Source: Rhynchopus sp. YZ270_cl-10 (lineage: Eukaryota; Euglenozoa; Diplonemea; Diplonemida; Diplonemidae). From it: a stretch of DNA of 64,000 nucleotides. The stretch lies in contig OZ037868.1 in NCBI GenBank assembly GCA_964035575.1, positions 434,001 to 498,000 of the forward strand. Direction: 5' to 3'. The notes under the pieces are model-generated. The model was not told where the DNA came from. It did not search any database and was given only the letters and a program-made list of their open reading frames with translations. The number at the start of each line of letters is the position of its first letter. Positions within the stretch are counted from its first letter, which is position 1. Position numbers and translations under genes: made by a program. Below, in pieces: positions 34,736 through 44,530 of the stretch.

Positions 34736-35575
34736 TAACATAGTGTTTTGTTCAGATCAAAACAAAACCCACACAAAAATGCGGGTATTTTTTTATTCAG
34801 AGGGCTTCGCGCTGCATTTCGCGAGGGGGTAAAGAAGGGTTGAGATAATATTTTACAGCAAGACATCGGTGGGGTAAAAAACCTCTCCTTAGAGTTATTG
34901 AAATCCCAAAATCCACCTTAGTTTTTACCCCCACCTATGTGTGTTGTCTTACTGTAACTACAAGATGGATCTTGTCCATCGACCAACGATGTTTCCTCGT
35001 CTTTTTTAATGGGGTGTAGAAAAAAATACAAGAAATACAAAAAAAAAAATAGAAACTTAACACTCATCACACGATAAAACCCATGGGAGAGGTTGTGGTG
35101 AAACGCACACACCTCGACCTGTTTGGTGAGGAGTGGCTCTGCAGCGCGGTTCGTCTCTAGAACCGCAAAGTGTGTTCAAAATGCTTCGTTTCTATTTCCT
35201 CCTTCATTTCATGAGGTGACACAAAAAAATGTGGAAAATATTCGGATGGTGACAAAAAAAAAACACATTTGAAAAGACGAAATGCACTTTTTGCGCACAC
35301 ATTTAAAAAAAGAAATAAAAACATCCTTTGAGAATAAACATGCATCCCTCCCTTTGCAGCCCCACATCAATGACGTCAATATCTTCCTTCCCCTCCCTCC
35401 CCAACTTCCCACTCCACCACTGATTCAAACAATCCACCATCGACCACTCTTTTCCCACAACGCCCTACACCCCCTTGAAAGGTATATAAGATGAACCTAA
35501 GCCTCTCGATTTAGTCACCTTTTTAAAAAAAAAGCAAACAAACCTTCGATTATGGTACCCCTTTTCCACAAAATA
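34736..35575. other. Spacer upstream of family iv copy 2
   Basis: A/T-rich; a degenerate family i copy at 35488-35515. Several short frames, none protein-like. No gene recognised. Confidence 0.45.
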
Positions 35576-35698
35576 AAGTTGACTTGAAATACAAAAGCCC
35601 TCTCGTGAACAGTGTACCTTGGTACAATGACCGGATGTACCGAGGTGGACACCCAACCATACAGTCCTACATCCATTTCGTGGTTTTACATCTAATAA
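35576..35698. repeat. Structured repeat family iv, copy 2
   Basis: Full copy. Internal hairpin GGTACA/TGTACC around ATGACCGGA at 35623-35643; copy at 38114 has GGTATA/TGTACC, still pairing through G-T. Confidence 0.75.
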
Positions 35699-35840
35699 AA
35701 AACCCCCACCCCTCTACCCCAGATTCGTGGGGGAAAAATGGTGTCAGGATAGCCCCAAGAATATGTTTCTTTTAAAATTGTCATTCATTTTCCCCTGCAT
35801 TTCAGTGGAATGCTTCCCCTCTACCCTCTGCCCTTCTCTT

Positions 35841-37814
35841 TCAATAATACACTTCAAATGGCTGCTCCGACGCCATAACCGCCATTGCAGAGATAAATGC
35901 CTCTGTTTGAGGTCCCTTCTCTTCATTTTCGCCTCCCCCACCTTCGGCTTCGGCTACCAAGGCTTGCGCATCATCGATGGTAGACCCATTGAGGTACACG
36001 GCCACTGCTGTGTTGTATGCAGACCAGCGTTCTGCGGCCCCACCTACTTCGTACATCCATTCTTGTGGAATGGGTTTGGTGGCTTCGGAGCGGAGGACCT
36101 CGTAAAGGAAGAGGCCGGCTTCAGTGTCGGGGACTTCTGCGGAGATGGATTTGGGAATGCCATCTGCACTGTTGTGACTTCCGTTGCTTCGCTTCAAAAT
36201 GCGGACACAGCGAGGAATCAGGCGCGTTTCATGGTCGAATTCGCAGTCGCGGTGGCAAAGACGGTTGCACACCACCCCAACCCCCAAAGCCCTCCCAGCT
36301 CTTTCAAACCCGCTGACAACAAGAGAAAGGCGGCCAAGAACAGAGAAGCGGCGCATCTGAGCGCACCCCATATCCCCGCACATTGCCCTCCCTGTTGCCA
36401 CCCCGGCGTTGAAAGAGGTGACTTCGTTGAGGGCCCGTTTGACGCGTTTCATGGCGCGGACAGCAGCAGAGGCATGCTGCAGGCACTGCCGTGCGGTGTT
36501 GAAAGAAAACAGAATTTTGTCGCCCAGGAAGAGATCTGCCATGCCCCTGCTTGCTTCGACCGCTTCTATGGCGGTGGCGAGGAGGTTCGCGAAGAAGAGC
36601 TCAAAGCCTGTCAGATTCGTTTCCAGGAGAGAGAGTGTGTTGTGCACATTGATCACCGCAAGACTCGCTTTGAGAAACGCCACGGCACGAATCGGGCGGG
36701 CAGGAAGCGGCACCGCCACACCCCCAGCAGGCATCGTCTCCATCGACACCACAGCCTCCCCATCACTGTCACTCAACACCTGCGTGCCACGCCGTCCCCT
36801 AGCTGGAGGCGTTGCTGTGGAAAGACTGCCATGCGAAGGCGCCGCCTCAGGATCGCTTGTTGGTATCAAATCTATCGGCAACGCAGACCGTGGGAGATAC
36901 GGTTTGTATGTTTTAAGATTCTGCAAAATCTGTCCTAAAGCGTGGGTCAGCCCTGCAGGAAGCTTGCGAACCTCTGCGTCAAGAACAGTTTCCGCCGAAA
37001 TGAGGTCAAATGAACTGAGAAAGGTGGACACCTGCTCTGCAGTTTCAACCGCATTCGATACTGCCGCCTTTTCGTGGAGGAGCCTCACTGCGAACCCACG
37101 CGTCAATATAAAGTCAATCACTACAACAGCACAGTCCACCAAGGTGTGCGCAATGCCTGTCAACACTGCCTTCTGGCATGGAGGGTCGTCACAGTCACAG
37201 ATTGAAGGAATTTCACGGGACATAGTATCAGGTATCCAATGCCCTGTTACCTCCATGAAGTTGACGCCTGAGAGAGATGCAATCATGATGATAAGACAGT
37301 TTCGTCCTACCCGGGTGGGGAGTTGGTTGAGAAGGATGGCGTCTAATGCGAGAACTGCAAAGGGCCATACCACGCTAGAGCCTGCTCTCCGACTCGCAAT
37401 GTCGAAGCAAACGAACGCAACCACCATGCAGTATGCGACTGTCTCGAGGAGCAGTTCGGGTGCTGCCTTTTTCATCAGAACGTATCCCAGCTGCACCGCA
37501 TGTGGTGCCGCAATGAGCACCGCCCCCGCAGTAGTGTACACAGACCCCTTATGCAGCAAGGCCACAACATTGACAAGCACCAAAAACACCACCGCAGTGC
37601 TCACCGCACGCTGTTTCCGCTCCCTCTGTAAAGAGCTGTCCTCCTCCCGCTCAACATAGTTGAACAGCGGCCGCAAGCAGCACAGCGCATACTTCACGAT
37701 GCCTGGATGGGAGGGAGGTCGCTCATAGCCCCAACTTCGTGTGGACATTGCTTTGCTAGGGAAAGCTGTGGTGTGGTGTGATTGAATTGGGGAGTTGGTA
37801 GGGGGGGTCATCAC
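35841..37814 (-). CDS. Six-helix membrane protein with degenerate class III cyclase domain (657 aa)
   Basis: Six predicted membrane helices at about 71-88, 91-113, 121-139, 147-166, 171-189 and 215-238, then an amphipathic signalling linker (245-312) ending in ILQNLKTYKPYLP, a sequence style I associate with euglenozoan and other protist membrane cyclases, then a class III nucleotidyl cyclase fold (about 375-530). Conserved pieces: LFLGDKILFSFN (431 region, for GDG/A) and FNAGVATGRAMCGDMG...RRFSVLG. The first metal Asp (FAD position) reads AFLKA and the Asn/Arg transition-state pair is not visible, so it may be a regulatory pseudo-cyclase. A low-complexity Gly/Glu patch lies near the C-terminus. 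Two start codons in tandem; Met23 is an alternative start. No intron seen. Confidence 0.8.
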   Translation of the reverse strand: MMTPPTNSPIQSHHTTAFPSKAMSTRSWGYERPPSHPGIVKYALCCLRPLFNYVEREEDSSLQRERKQRAVSTAVVFLVLVNVVALLHKGSVYTTAGAVLIAAPHAVQLGYVLMKKAAPELLLETVAYCMVVAFVCFDIASRRAGSSVVWPFAVLALDAILLNQLPTRVGRNCLIIMIASLSGVNFMEVTGHWIPDTMSREIPSICDCDDPPCQKAVLTGIAHTLVDCAVVVIDFILTRGFAVRLLHEKAAVSNAVETAEQVSTFLSSFDLISAETVLDAEVRKLPAGLTHALGQILQNLKTYKPYLPRSALPIDLIPTSDPEAAPSHGSLSTATPPARGRRGTQVLSDSDGEAVVSMETMPAGGVAVPLPARPIRAVAFLKASLAVINVHNTLSLLETNLTGFELFFANLLATAIEAVEASRGMADLFLGDKILFSFNTARQCLQHASAAVRAMKRVKRALNEVTSFNAGVATGRAMCGDMGCAQMRRFSVLGRLSLVVSGFERAGRALGVGVVCNRLCHRDCEFDHETRLIPRCVRILKRSNGSHNSADGIPKSISAEVPDTEAGLFLYEVLRSEATKPIPQEWMYEVGGAAERWSAYNTAVAVYLNGSTIDDAQALVAEAEGGGGENEEKGPQTEAFISAMAVMASEQPFEVYY

Positions 37815-37980
37815 GTTGCATGGAAAGGGGGAAAGTGGGGTGGGTGGTGTGAGTATTCATATCGTTGAAAATCGTTGGATCATAATAAGTCCTTCACGTG
37901 AGCATCATATGTTTGCCAAACCCTCGCCCCACTAAAAAAATAAAGAAGAAAAGAAGAAGGGAGGGAAAAAAAGGGGGTGA

Positions 37981-38011
37981 AAGATGAATGTGCCTCTCGC
38001 GCACATATCTT
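37981..38011. repeat. Structured repeat family i, copy 5
   Basis: Best folding copy: AAGAT...ATCTT outer stem and TGTGC...GCACA inner stem around CTCTCGC. Confidence 0.7.
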
Positions 38012-38020
38012 TTAAAAGGG

Positions 38021-38068
38021 GAAGTTGAAAAAGTGCAAACGCCTCACCGTTCATAGGCGGGGCACTGA
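38021..38068. repeat. Structured repeat family iii, copy 1
   Basis: Core GTGCAAACGCCTCACCGTTC then GGCGGGGCACT; AGTGC/GCACT-type and GCC/GGC pairing. Also at 46141-46191, partial at 38278-38314. Confidence 0.65.
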
Positions 38069-38082
38069 AGGGGGGGAAAAAC

Positions 38083-38200
38083 TTGGCTTGAAATACAACT
38101 GTCCGCTCGTGACAGTGTATCTTGGTATATGACCGGTGTACCGGGGGGTGGACACCCAACCATGTAGTACTGCCTCCAATTCGGTGGCTTAGATCTGATA
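38083..38200. repeat. Structured repeat family iv, copy 3
   Basis: Contains CTTGAAATACAACTGTCCGC, the GGTATA/TGTACC stem and GGTGGACACCCAACCAT, as in the copy at 35576. Confidence 0.7.
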
Positions 38201-38480
38201 TGTACTCCCGCTTCCACTCATCAACCAAAGACATGAATCCTGTGATCCGGTTGGGTCCGGTTGGGGGGGGAAAAAGTGAAGTTGATAGTGCAAAACGCCT
38301 CTGGGACGGCACTGGAAAAAAAAAACTTGAATGAAATTATTGCTCTACTAAAAAGGAAGCAGTGACCTGACATCCCTCAAACCACCAAGAAAAAAAAAAA
38401 TCTATGACTCTCAGTGGTAGACCCCACATCCCACTTCCCACATCCCCTCAGATGCCCTCATACTTTTTTTGAATTTTGGA

Positions 38481-38525
38481 AACTTGGTTGTATTAGTGTA
38501 GACACCCGAGGATGAACTCCACTAT
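38481..38525. repeat. Structured repeat family ii, copy 1
   Basis: AACTTGGTTGTATTAGTGTA then GACACCCGAGGATGAACTCC then ACTA; TAGTG/CACTA-type pairing brackets the unit. Copies at 38904-38953, 50577-50622, 48370-48411 (partial) and 12680-12722 (reverse). Confidence 0.75.
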
Positions 38526-38903
38526 ACACGAATTTTTGTTTATTTGCTGATCTAATCCCAACCCCCCCCACCCCTATAGAAGTGAAAAGCCTTCTTTTTT
38601 TTGTCTGAAATGCAGACTGCTACAGAAATCGGTCCTGCAGCAATTATACCCCCCTCTGTGCCAGGACTCACAATGCAACAACGCGTCCTCCCTGAACGGG
38701 AAGTGAGAAAGGAGCACTCTAAGCAGTATTCGCTCTACTCCGAACTGATCGTGTTTTCCTTGGGGGGAGAAAAAATGGTTAGATAATCCTAGCCTCTCAG
38801 TGCAGCAGTCATGTGTTGATTTAAAAAGTGCGCGTTTATTTTTGATAATCCGTTAGTTCAGTGTCTACTGTCACAGGCAATGATCACCATATTTTATTTT
38901 TTT

Positions 38904-38953
38904 TGAAAACTTGGTTGTATTAGTGTAGACACCCCGAGGATGAACTCCACTAT
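38904..38953. repeat. Structured repeat family ii, copy 2
   Basis: Nearly identical to 38481-38525, only about 420 bp away in direct orientation. Confidence 0.75.
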
Positions 38954-39123
38954 TATTTTTTTTGACGTCATCTTGTTATCAGTTTCCCCATCCCATTCCC
39001 ATGCACACAAAAAAAAACCCCCCCCTACCCAAAAAAACATTTTGAAATACACAGCCCTCTGATTGTTTTTCAAAGGCACCACCCCCTTCCTCCCTTTGAA
39101 AAAGAAATCAATCTATAGCTTTT

Positions 39124-42100
39124 TCACCAAATATGCCTTCCCTTTGCGGGGGATTGATTAATGAAATCGCGGAGAAGGGTGGCGGCGTTCCACCGTATTT
39201 CATCCTTTTTGTAGAGGAGTAGCGAGCGGCCGGTTTGCGTACCACGCCCGGTCCGTCCGATAGCGTGCTTGTAGTTGGTGAAGGAGGTGGGCGCTGAGAA
39301 GAGGACAACGAGGAGACAGTTGAAGATATCCGCACCTCGAGAGACAATGCCTGACGAGCCGATCAGAACTGTCGGAATTTTGTTTTCCTTGAATCTGTTG
39401 AAGACACGGCACCGCTCAACCGCCTCATGATCTCCTGTTGTCACCAATACCTCGACCCCACGCAACTGAGCCTCCAAATCGTGCTTCAATCGGCTCAATA
39501 AATCCTTCTGCGCGACAACCACGATCTTCGCTTCAGGGAACTTCAAGGTGTCGTCTATAGCGCGCAATGTTTCCTGCACCTTGTCCTGGTAGGATTCTAC
39601 ACGACGGACCTCCTGGAAGACGTTTGCTTTGCATTCCTGAGAGTAAAAGGGAAGTTATTAATGCAGGTACACCTCCGACTAACCCACGTACAATGCCAGC
39701 CCCGTAATGAAAGCATATATTAATGTACACACTCTGTTGATTCTATGGAGGTGGGAAGAAATCGTGAAATAGAAAAATGGGGGAGATAATTGGTTGAAAA
39801 CGCGTCCTCACCCCAGATCACAAATAAAATAAAATAATTAAATGAAGGCATCGCTTTCTTCATGAATCTCATATTTTTTGGTCTAAATTTTCAAAAAAAA
39901 ACCCCAAAAAAAATAGTTTACAACGACTCCAAACAAAATAACCCATTATGCGCAAATCGCTCTGTTAGCCCCGCAAACGAGGCTACGCTTTGAAGGGGGC
40001 GGTCTGTGTCATAGATTTGAAACCCATCCCCTTGCTTGAGTGCGACACTCCAGTGCCCGCGGTGGGAGTGTGTTTGGGGTCCGATGATGATAACGCTCGG
40101 AGGGAAGGCTGTTGGACGTTGCAGGTGGGAGAGGCGCATCTTCAGGAAGTTGCGCAGGACGGAGGAGAGGTCGTGAAGGGTGAACCAGCCGTCGGGTTCG
40201 GGGGGGTTGGTGAGGTGCTCTCTGCTCTCTAGCAGGGCTCGCTCGCGGGCCACGTTCTTCAGCGACACAGCCACCATTGCAGCGTACGTTATCCTTGCCT
40301 TGCCATAGTACGCTAGCACCCAGTTGACCGTGGCCCACCCACATTCTGCAGCCACCCTCCCCTGCCCAGACTGCTCATGTCGTGACAAAGGAATGTCCGT
40401 CCCTGCAACTTTCCTTTCAGCGGTTGAGATTGAAGGGTGCTGTAAAGAGGAGAGGAGAGGGAAGAGAGCTCTCACTTCGAAACATTTCTCGAATCGAAAA
40501 ATTCTTTTTGGATCAAAATCGTCCATTTTTCCCCCATGGGTAAAAAGGGACGTTTGGTAATTTTTCATCATTTTTAAGTGCCATTTTGAGTGCTAAAAAT
40601 GTCTACCGGGTTTTTAGGTGCACAATTTCCGGTTTCTGAGTCGGACTGGCTGGTTCCTGGAAAACGGGTTTTTTGTGACCAAAACAAAATTTTTTTATCG
40701 GCTTTGCGCATCCCTACCTGTTACTTACCCCATCAAGGCCAACACTGCACAACTTTTTCGCCACCGGGACACAAACTTTGTTAGATTTGGCGTGCGAAAT
40801 GGGGGGCAAAAAAAGTTGACTTGAAATACAACCCTCAACAGTGTACCAAAAAAACTATCCCACCTAACACCGAACGCGGAAACACGGGGTTTAAAAAGAT
40901 CTATACCATCATGGAGGCGTCGGAGATGAGCCATGCGTTTGACCCTACGATGGGTTCACCGTCGTACGTTCCTTCGATGTTTTTGAACCCGCAGAGCTTG
41001 CGGAGGGGGCCGTGCAGGGTTGCGCTTGCGACGATGGACGTGAAGCTTGCTGTGTCGCGTGGAAGCGATTTGAAGATCATGCCGAGCTGCCCCTTCATCA
41101 TCCCCCTGTCTCCGTTCCCCTGTACGGCAAGCGCATCGGCCTCATCGACAACAAACACTTTTGTGTTCATAAAGTTCAGATACGGATCCCGCTCTGCTAG
41201 GATCTTCGCAATTTTCCCCGCAGTCCCTACCACAATATGGCAGGGCCCGACCTTCGCCATCTCTCTTAACTGGTCGTCGGGGACGTTCTTGAGTGCAGGT
41301 AGAAGATGTATACCGGTTTCTCTGGTTAAATCGGAGATAATGCGGCAGACCTGGTCTGAGAGCTCCAAGGTGTGCAGGAGGATGACGCAGTACGTTCCGC
41401 GGATGTTGTGCGGGCCTTCGTAGAGAAGCCTGCTGAGCATGGGGAGGAGGTAGGCGCCCGTCTTGCCGCAGCCGGTGGTGGCGGCAACGATGTAGTCCCC
41501 CACACCGCGCGCGGTGTGGTGCAGGAGGATGCGCTGCACCGGGCGTGGTGCCATCCACCCCAGGCTGCGCGCGTTGTGCGCCAACGTCGGGTGTACACCG
41601 CACTGCTCCCAGGTCTGCGGCAGCGGGGCGGTCAGGTCCACAGTTTCTCCAGGACGCCCCATCTCCCATCCGTCTAGGTCTTCACATACGGTGCCATATG
41701 ATTGCTGTAGCTGTGGTTGCTGTATCAGTGGTGCTTGCTGCGGTAGTGGCTGAGGCTGCTGTATCAGCTGTGGCTGCTGTGCTTGCGGTATCGGCTGTGG
41801 TTGGTGTTGTGCTTGGTACAATTCCGGTTGTGGCTGAGGTAGCGGTTGTGGCTGTGGCTGTTGATATGCCTGCGGTGGGTACATGAGAGGTGCTGCTTGC
41901 ATAGGCTGTGGTGGTGGCTGTTGCAGAACCTCGATAACCGGTGTGCTCATCTGCAGTGTTCGCACAGGAGACTCTTCAGGCGTAATCTCAACTTCCTTCG
42001 GAATTTCAACCCCCGGAGCAGGAATAGCCGCAAGCAGTGCACGGCCGTGCCAGATCGGCACGCCAAGCGCCATGAGGTCCTCGGCCTCCACCTCCTTCAC

Positions 42101-42265
42101 CTCCCGCAGACGGTCGAACCCGTTCGCAGTCAGAAGCCCGCAGTATTTCGCAAAGCCAATCCCATCGAGCTCTGCGTACAGTGCGGTACGTGGCGGGCCT
42201 GGGTCTGTGTACTTGGCAAACAGCGCACAGAGAGCATCAGCAAGGCGCGGGTCGACTAACTCCAT
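39124..42265 (-). CDS. SAM-domain DEAD-box RNA helicase, two exons (about 623 aa)
   Basis: ATP-dependent RNA helicase by motif. Exon 1 (42265-40907, residues 1-453): SAM-like domain about 28-82 (ELDGIGFAKYCGLL...LGVPIWHGRALLAAI), Gln/Pro-rich linker 110-190, RecA1 with Q-motif-like RPVQ (241), motif I TTGCGKT (263-269), motif II DEAD (374-377) and motif III SAT (414-416). Exon 2 (39636-39124): linker ECKANVFQEVRRVES, motif IV IVVVAQK, V SRGADIFN, VI HAIGRTGRGTQTGRS. Neither exon alone is a helicase. The proposed intron (40906-39637, 1270 bp, phase 0) starts GTATAG and ends TTTTACTCTCAG. It encloses a separate same-strand ORF (39918-40526). Exon joining is inference; cDNA would settle it. Trans-splicing or two separate half genes are less likely alternatives. 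Confidence 0.75.
39918..40526 (-). CDS. Josephin-like cysteine protease (putative deubiquitinase), nested in helicase intron
   Basis: About 202 aa from MDDFDPKRIF; an upstream in-frame Met at 40571 would add 15 residues. It matches the Josephin (ataxin-3) layout: catalytic Cys in AAECGWATVNWVL, the GWFTLHDLSSVLRNF segment equal to GFFS...ISNAL of ataxin-3, catalytic His in RGHWSVAL and third-residue position in FQIYDTDRPL, where Asp replaces the usual Asn. Josephin enzymes cleave ubiquitin chains. No UIM repeats are present, so it resembles the short Josephin-only proteins. It lies wholly within the putative intron of the DEAD-box gene, same strand, with its own start and stop. Confidence is good for the fold by motif, moderate for the exact start. 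Confidence 0.65.
   Translation of the reverse strand: MDDFDPKRIFRFEKCFEVRALFPLLSSLQHPSISTAERKVAGTDIPLSRHEQSGQGRVAAECGWATVNWVLAYYGKARITYAAMVAVSLKNVARERALLESREHLTNPPEPDGWFTLHDLSSVLRNFLKMRLSHLQRPTAFPPSVIIIGPQTHSHRGHWSVALKQGDGFQIYDTDRPLQSVASFAGLTERFAHNGLFCLESL
40815..40848. repeat. Structured repeat family iv, fragment
   Basis: AAAGTTGACTTGAAATACAA followed by CCCTCAACAGTGTACC: the first third of family iv, inside the helicase intron. Confidence 0.6.
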
Positions 42266-42354
42266 TTCGTTTATCCTTAACGTTGTATGTGGAAGAGGGA
42301 GAGGGAGGGAGACAGGGAGAGAGGCAGGGAGACAGGGCTTTTTTTTTTTTTTTT

Positions 42355-42867
42355 CACGGGTCAGGAAAGATCTTTTGTCTTTTTTTGTCTTTTTTCGAGA
42401 ATCTCGGGAGAAAAAAAAAAAAAATCAAGATTTTCAGGATTTTTGTCATTTTTTTTCAGGATCTCTCGAGATCTTTGAGATCTTTGAAAAATCCTGAAAA
42501 AAAAAGGAAAAAAAAGGAAAAAAAGAGAAAAAAAGATGAAAAAGATCTTGAAAATCTTTTTTTTCTCAAAAAAAAGATAAAAAAGATTTTTGGGATTTTG
42601 AAAAATCTTTTTGGGGGAAAAAAAAAAAAAGATTTTGAAAATCTTTTTTTTTTTTTTCAAAGATTTCTCAAGATCTCGAGATTTTTCATGAAATTTCATG
42701 GATTTTTCCAGGATTTTTCAGGATTTTTTCAGGATTTTCCCAGGATTTTCAAATCTTTTCTCTTTTTTTTTTTCTCCCAAAAATCTTTTTTTTTTTTTTT
42801 TTTTCGGGAGAAGAGGATTTTTTTTCTCGAAAAAAAAAAAAAAAAAAAAGATCTTTCCCGACCCGTG
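42355..42867. mobile_element. 513-bp TIR element, homopurine/homopyrimidine interior
   Basis: Ends CACGGGTCAGGAAAGATC and (reversed) CACGGGTCGGGAAAGATC; between them runs A- and T-rich sequence with repeated AAAGATC, TTTCAGGATTTTT and AGATCTTTGAGATCTTTG words. No TSD can be read because T-runs flank both sides. It sits about 90 bp upstream of the helicase start codon. Frames across it are compositional. Confidence 0.6.
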
Positions 42868-44530
42868 TTTTTTTGTGCTTTTTTGTGCGATTTAGCCTTG
42901 TTTTTTTTTTCCTTTTTGACAATAAATATACGTTGTGTTATATGGGAGAAAAAAAAACAAAACCAATTCGGGGAAATTCCTGCGCGAAAGTCCAAAACTG
43001 GGGTGGCCCGGGGGTTGCGGCGTTTAGCTTTTACAAAAATTAAAAAAAAAAATCACAAGATTCTTTTTCATTCTGTTGTGACTTGTTGTGATATTCTCCG
43101 AAAAACCAGAACACGACACTTCGCCGTACCCCCGGGCCACCCCAAGGTTGGCCCATACCGGCCGTTCACCCACAAAACCCTGGTGAACACATGTCGGAGA
43201 GCATTTATTTGGAGATTGGGGGAAACAAAATACACAAACTTTCCGTTTGAGCTTGCTTGGGGAGGGGTGTGGCTCTGTCTACACCATAATACCTTCTCTT
43301 TTATTTACAGCACTCCAAATAAAAAATTGGAGTCGAAAAAACGCAAAAAAAAAAAACTTGGTTTTAGCAACTGAGTTGGGCGGTTTTGGGGTAATTTGAC
43401 GACTTTTTGACGCCAAACATATTTGGTTGGAAATCAATGCACCCTCCACCTGATTATTAATTACCCCATGTACAGCCGTGTGCAGGTGTGTATACGCGGG
43501 GTAAAAATCAGATGGACAGAACAAAAATTTTCAAAACAAAACAAAAAATTTAAAAAGACAGTTGTCCGGATGCTGTTACCCCATTTGCTTGTATTGCATG
43601 TTATGACACAGGATATTTGCCTCAAATTGTAGCCAATGAGTGCAGGAGCGCCTATGGAGCCAACATAAAGACAACAAAAGAAAGAATATCATTAAAACAA
43701 AAGATAAAAATAGACAGAAAGTGGGAGGGGATTTTACCCTCTAACAAAAGAGGCATGGGAAGGGGGGGAAAAAGAGGGAAGGAAAAAAAAAATTATGTTG
43801 TCACATTTCAAATTCGAGAAACTCACCGAACACATTTACATAGAAGTGGGAGGGATAAAAAGGCTCTGCTCCGCCGGTGGGTACGTTGTGGAGTAAAAGC
43901 AAATCGTCCGTTTTTTGGGGCATTATTTCCCTGGGGGATGAGGGTGAAATCGAGTGAAATCAGGCGATTATCAACCAGGGGCCAGAATGCCCCAGTTATC
44001 CATTTTTTGTTTTTTTCTGGGTTATTGTAAGATGCAGTGGATCTCTTTTGATATGTGCAATGGTGTTATGTCATATGCATTCAATTCTTGTCGAAAAGAA
44101 AGCATTGATCTTGCAAAAAAAAAATTCAAAAAAAAAAACTTCGCGAAAGCTGGTTGGGCACCAAGGCCCACACAACTCCTGAAAAAATAAAGCCAGGAAA
44201 AAATCTGACCGCCACACTATCGCATTAATATACGGTACCATAGAGCAATGGGGAGACGAAAAAAAAAAACACGCGTCGGGCAACGAATATGTGAGAGTGG
44301 GGCATGGGGTGTGGGATATGGGGTGGGTGGTGGGTGGTGGGGTTCGGCGGTGGGTCAGAACTTTACCTTATCGACAATCACCCAAGAAAGATGGTTGCAG
44401 ATTGTAGGAAACTCTGGTCTTCCACATCCGTTCATACGCGTGGTGTTTACAATTGTTGGCCATAGAAACCGTTCAGTCTGATGTCGCCTGAAAAAAATAT
44501 ATGGACACTTTTCCAGGCAGTGGTTCTTGC
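42868..44530. other. Spacer 3' of Cys-rich gene A, related to 59500-60080
   Basis: Blocks such as AATTCGGGGAAATTCCTGCG (42965), AACACATGTCGGAGAGCATT (43187), GTGTGGCTCTGTCTACACCA (43267) and CTTCGCGAAA...CAAGGCCCACACAACT (44139-44177) recur in order at 59546-60000 and 62676-63130. The downstream region of gene A is thus homologous to the downstream region of gene D. It contains a MITE-like insert at 42999-43144. No gene recognised. Confidence 0.65.
42999..43144. mobile_element. About 145-bp MITE-like insert
   Basis: TIRs GGGGTGGCCCGGGGGT and (reversed) GGGGTGGCCCGGGGGTACGG. The homologous sites at 59577 and 62707 lack it. TSD unclear. Confidence 0.65.

Larger units (their letters stand above)
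37815..39123. other. Spacer rich in structured short repeats
   Basis: 5' of the cyclase-like gene and 3' of the helicase. Holds family i (37981-38011; degenerate at 38776-38805), family iii (38021-38068; partial 38278-38314), family iv (38083-38200; fragment 39043-39060) and family ii (38481-38525, 38904-38953). No gene recognised. Confidence 0.6.
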
